From UBA1151 sp963579925 (GTDB taxonomy: Bacteria; Chloroflexota; Dehalococcoidia; Lucifugimonadales; Lucifugimonadaceae), in the NCBI GenBank assembly GCA_963579925.1, contig CAUZJA010000124.1, forward strand, positions 1-8,158: a DNA stretch of 8,158 nucleotides, read 5' to 3'. The notes below the pieces were generated by a model. It made no database searches, was not told where the DNA came from, and was given only the letters and a program-made list of their open reading frames with translations. Of the stretch, positions 5,936-8,158 are shown piece after piece. Both the position numbers and the translations under genes were made by a program. How positions within the stretch are numbered: the first letter of the stretch is position 1; every line of letters starts with the position of its first letter.

Positions 5936-7072
5936 ATGTGGATTACCTGTCTTCAAGATAACCTTTCCAGAGCGCTAACCGTGGTTGGCAGGGCAGTTCC
6001 TGCCCGTGCCACGCTGCCGGTTACCCAGAACGTTCTGCTTGAGACGGATCAGTCCCGGTTGAAGCTAACTGCCACCAACCTGGAAATTGCCATCAGCACC
6101 TGGATTGGCGCTCAAGTGGAAACGGAAGGCGCCATCACCGTACCGGCCAGGCTGCTCTCAGAGTTCGTTGGCTCTCTACCCAACGAGAAGATTGAGATTG
6201 ACATTGTCGACGCGCCAAAGGGCATCAAACTCATCTGTGGCGACTCCTTCAAATCTAACTTCAACGGCACCGACGCCGAAGAGTTCCCACCGATTCCGAC
6301 AGTCGACTCCGGAGCGACTGCGAAGATATCGGCCGCAAAGCTGCGTGGCGCTATCGAGCGAGTAGCACTCGCCGCCGCCAAAGATGACTCTCGACCGGTC
6401 CTCACAGGAATCAAGGTTGAGATCAGCGGAGAAAATCTCACACTTGCGGCCGCTGACGGATTCCGGCTTGGCGTAGATACCGCCCCGCTATCGGATCCAG
6501 TGGACGGCGAACTGGGGTTTATTGTCCCCGCTAAGACGATGCAGGAAATACAGCGTCTTCTGGGTGATCAAGATGAAGACGTGGAGATCACCGTGGCCGA
6601 ATCAGGCACACAGGTACTCTTCCGGTTGGCGAACATTGAGATTGTCTCCCAACTGGTGCAAGGATCATTCCCAGACTACGAAAAGCTCATTCCGGCAACA
6701 TCTGGCACCGTAGCAACGGTTGATCGGAAGGCTTTCATGCAGGCAACCCGTGCAGCATCAATTTTCGCTCGAGACGGCAGTGGCATAATCAAGCTGTTCA
6801 TAGAACCCGGCGAAGAAGAAGGGAAAGGCAAGATCAAGATTGAGTCGCGGGCAGAAGAGGTTGGGGGCAACGACAGCTCGCTTGATGCAGACATAGAAGG
6901 CGATGAAGGTAGAGTAGCCTTCGACTCCCGCTTCCTGCTGGACGTACTTGGCGTGATGCCAGATGGGAAAATCACGCTCAGCACCTCAACCCCCTCCAGC
7001 CCCGGCGTAATTCGGTCCGAGAAGATCGAGAACTACACTCACGTAGTCATGCCAATGTTCGTGCAGTGGTGA
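5936..7072 (+). CDS. dnaN: DNA polymerase III subunit beta (sliding clamp)
   Basis: 378 residues, the usual length for the bacterial clamp. The protein forms a ring-shaped dimer around DNA and holds the replicative polymerase and repair proteins at the template. Three similar domains follow one another (about 1-125, 126-250, 251-378). Recognisable clamp signatures are KLTATNLEIAI (43-53), ITVPARLL (67-74), DDSRPVLTGI (150-159), AADGFRLGV (172-180), FPDYEKLIP (245-253), VAFDSRFLLDVL (327-338) and the C-terminal HVVMPM (369-374). The tail after MPM is FVQW, slightly longer than the short ending common in the family. The ATG start is set by GAGG ten bases upstream. It has its own promoter and lies between a cytochrome c gene and a hydrolase pseudogene, not beside dnaA or recF. 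No lesion is seen. Confidence 0.97.
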   Translation: MWITCLQDNLSRALTVVGRAVPARATLPVTQNVLLETDQSRLKLTATNLEIAISTWIGAQVETEGAITVPARLLSEFVGSLPNEKIEIDIVDAPKGIKLICGDSFKSNFNGTDAEEFPPIPTVDSGATAKISAAKLRGAIERVALAAAKDDSRPVLTGIKVEISGENLTLAAADGFRLGVDTAPLSDPVDGELGFIVPAKTMQEIQRLLGDQDEDVEITVAESGTQVLFRLANIEIVSQLVQGSFPDYEKLIPATSGTVATVDRKAFMQATRAASIFARDGSGIIKLFIEPGEEEGKGKIKIESRAEEVGGNDSSLDADIEGDEGRVAFDSRFLLDVLGVMPDGKITLSTSTPSSPGVIRSEKIENYTHVVMPMFVQW

Positions 7073-7418
7073 TCTGAGGCGATAGTCGCCGAGATAGAGC
7101 AGGGAACACCCCGGTATGAATCTACACTCACGTAGGCAAAGATCGGGATGAGTTCGCCGAGCCGCCACCTGATTCATCGTCTGCCTCACACCTAGACGGG
7201 CGTAAACGCTGAGCGGCACCTGTTGGCCCGGACGCAATCTGTAGCCTTGTGCGATGTATTTAGCCTCTGCCCAAACGAATCCTGGTTTCATGATGCCCGG
7301 ACCTTGGACACGAGTTCGCGTATGATGCACGCACAATGGATTCTCGGCGCGTTATGTGGAAACTCGATCGGTTGTCCCTGACCGATACGAACGTAGCGCC
7401 ACAACCTGGGGGCGGAAC
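7073..7418. other. Intergenic interval between dnaN and the hydrolase
   Basis: No supported gene. A minus-strand open frame (7336-6986) overlaps the end of dnaN and has no clear ribosome site or family. TATGAT at 7321-7326 could be a -10 box for the hydrolase but lacks a matching -35. The 14-base word CTACACTCACGTAG at 7122-7135 repeats one inside the end of dnaN (7033-7046). Confidence 0.45.
7078..7090 (+). terminator. Small hairpin just after dnaN
   Basis: GGCGA (7078-7082) and TCGCC (7086-7090) pair around a 3-base loop, five bases after the stop codon. The stem is short and has no T run, so it is only a weak terminator candidate. Confidence 0.2.
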
Positions 7419-8158
7419 ATGGAACTAACGCCAGGAACCCCCAAAGAAGCTGGCATGTCGGCCCAGAAGATTCAGCGAGTCAGAGAACTGACCGCAGGTT
7501 GGGTCGATGAGGGCATTACCACCGCAACTGCTGCCGTCGTTGCCCGCAGAGGCGTGATCGTCATTGAGGAGGCGTTTGGCGATCTCACACCTAATGCCAA
7601 CTTCTCACCCCTGCAAAAAGACAGCACGTTTCCGCTTGCATCCATCACGAAGCCGGTCACGGCGACTTGCGTCATGGTCCTCGTCTAAGATGGCCAACTG
7701 GGCCTAAATCGACCGGTCAGGGACTACATTCCAGAATTCAAGGGTGATGGAAAGATGCGGTTCTTGTGCACCACCTGTTGACGCACACATCTGGTGTTGA
7801 TGACGAATCTCTCACTGATCCGTTTGAGACACATGCGAACGACGATGATCTCCCACCGCGAGACGACAATCAGCATCCCCGCATTCACGAATATCTGATC
7901 GCAAATTATGAAGTGCTGCTATCCAAGCCTCCAGGTGAGGAGATGGCATATTGCAGCTACGGTTACACGCTACTTGGAGAGATAATCCGGCGGATAAGCG
8001 GGAGGATCAATTACTGAGTTTGCCAATGAGCGGATATTCAAGCCCCTCGGCATGCAAAACACATACTTCATTGTTCCTAACGAGGTAACACCGCAGCTCG
8101 TCCGGCGTCCCGCGGATGCGACCTCCGCGGTTTGGAATCAGGAGTGGATGTGGGGTTG
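7419..8158 (+). pseudogene. Serine beta-lactamase/esterase-family hydrolase, broken and partial
   Basis: The likely start is ATG at 7419 with GGGGGCGG three bases before it, not the upstream ATG at 7356. The family (class C beta-lactamase, esterase and D-Ala carboxypeptidase-like) hydrolyses esters or amides through a serine in an SxxK motif. That motif is visible as SITK in FPLASITKPVTA. Three lesions are seen. TAA at 7686-7688 occurs where the family has Glu (MVLV-stop-DGQLGLNRPV; GAA to TAA fits). A one-base loss in the A run at 7751-7753 moves the frame to HHLLTHTSGVD. A one-base gain (or two-base loss) near 8014-8016 restores the first frame, giving EFANERIFKPLGM. The second catalytic motif, normally Y-x-N, reads YCS in MAYCSYGYTLLGE. 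The gene runs off the right edge. Real decay and read or assembly error both remain possible. Confidence 0.82.

Noticed and set aside
6986..7336. 116-codon minus-strand frame over the dnaN 3' end and the following gap
   Set aside because: Overlaps dnaN by 87 bases, has no convincing ribosome site and no recognised domain. The part KPGFVWAEAKYIAQGYRLRP looks mildly protein-like, so it could be revisited.

Overview
The window is bacterial, standard-code DNA of moderate GC. A lipid-anchored mono-haem cytochrome c with a Thr/Pro/Ala-rich linker, a small basic helix-turn-helix protein and a stand-alone dnaN suggest Chloroflexota, possibly a SAR202/Dehalococcoidia-type lineage. That placement rests on general resemblance only and is tentative.

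Left third (1-3031, minus strand): one very large broken reading unit that continues past the left edge. Read from 3031 leftwards it has an N-terminal region of unknown type, a first phosphoribosyltransferase (PRTase) fold, a linker with a CxxC pair, a second PRTase fold, a long helical region and a winged-helix-like C-terminal part. The same frame is interrupted by TAG at 2699-2701 and TGA at 1556-1558. Near 470-540 the coding signal moves to another frame, which stays open for 179 codons to the window edge. I read this as a decayed (or mis-assembled) gene of more than 1,000 codons. A set of tightly linked genes is the alternative.

Centre-left (3178-4065, minus strand): a tRNA-Arg(TCT) with encoded CCA, whose 3' end faces the broken gene, and an intact DedA-family membrane protein upstream of it. 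The 4066-4733 interval has no convincing gene. It ends in an AT-rich stretch with a candidate promoter and a perfect 14-bp palindrome upstream of the HTH gene.

Centre-right (4734-7072, plus strand): three intact genes, each apparently its own transcription unit. They are a 77-residue HTH protein, a cytochrome c lipoprotein followed by a strong hairpin terminator, and dnaN (DNA polymerase sliding clamp) behind a near-consensus promoter.

Right end (7419-8158, plus strand): a serine beta-lactamase/esterase-type hydrolase carrying an in-frame TAA and two frame changes that cancel each other. It runs off the edge.

The contrast is the main message. Four housekeeping-type or small genes (about 2.6 kb) are clean, while two accessory-type genes (about 3.8 kb) carry six lesions. 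No operon linking the parts is evident.
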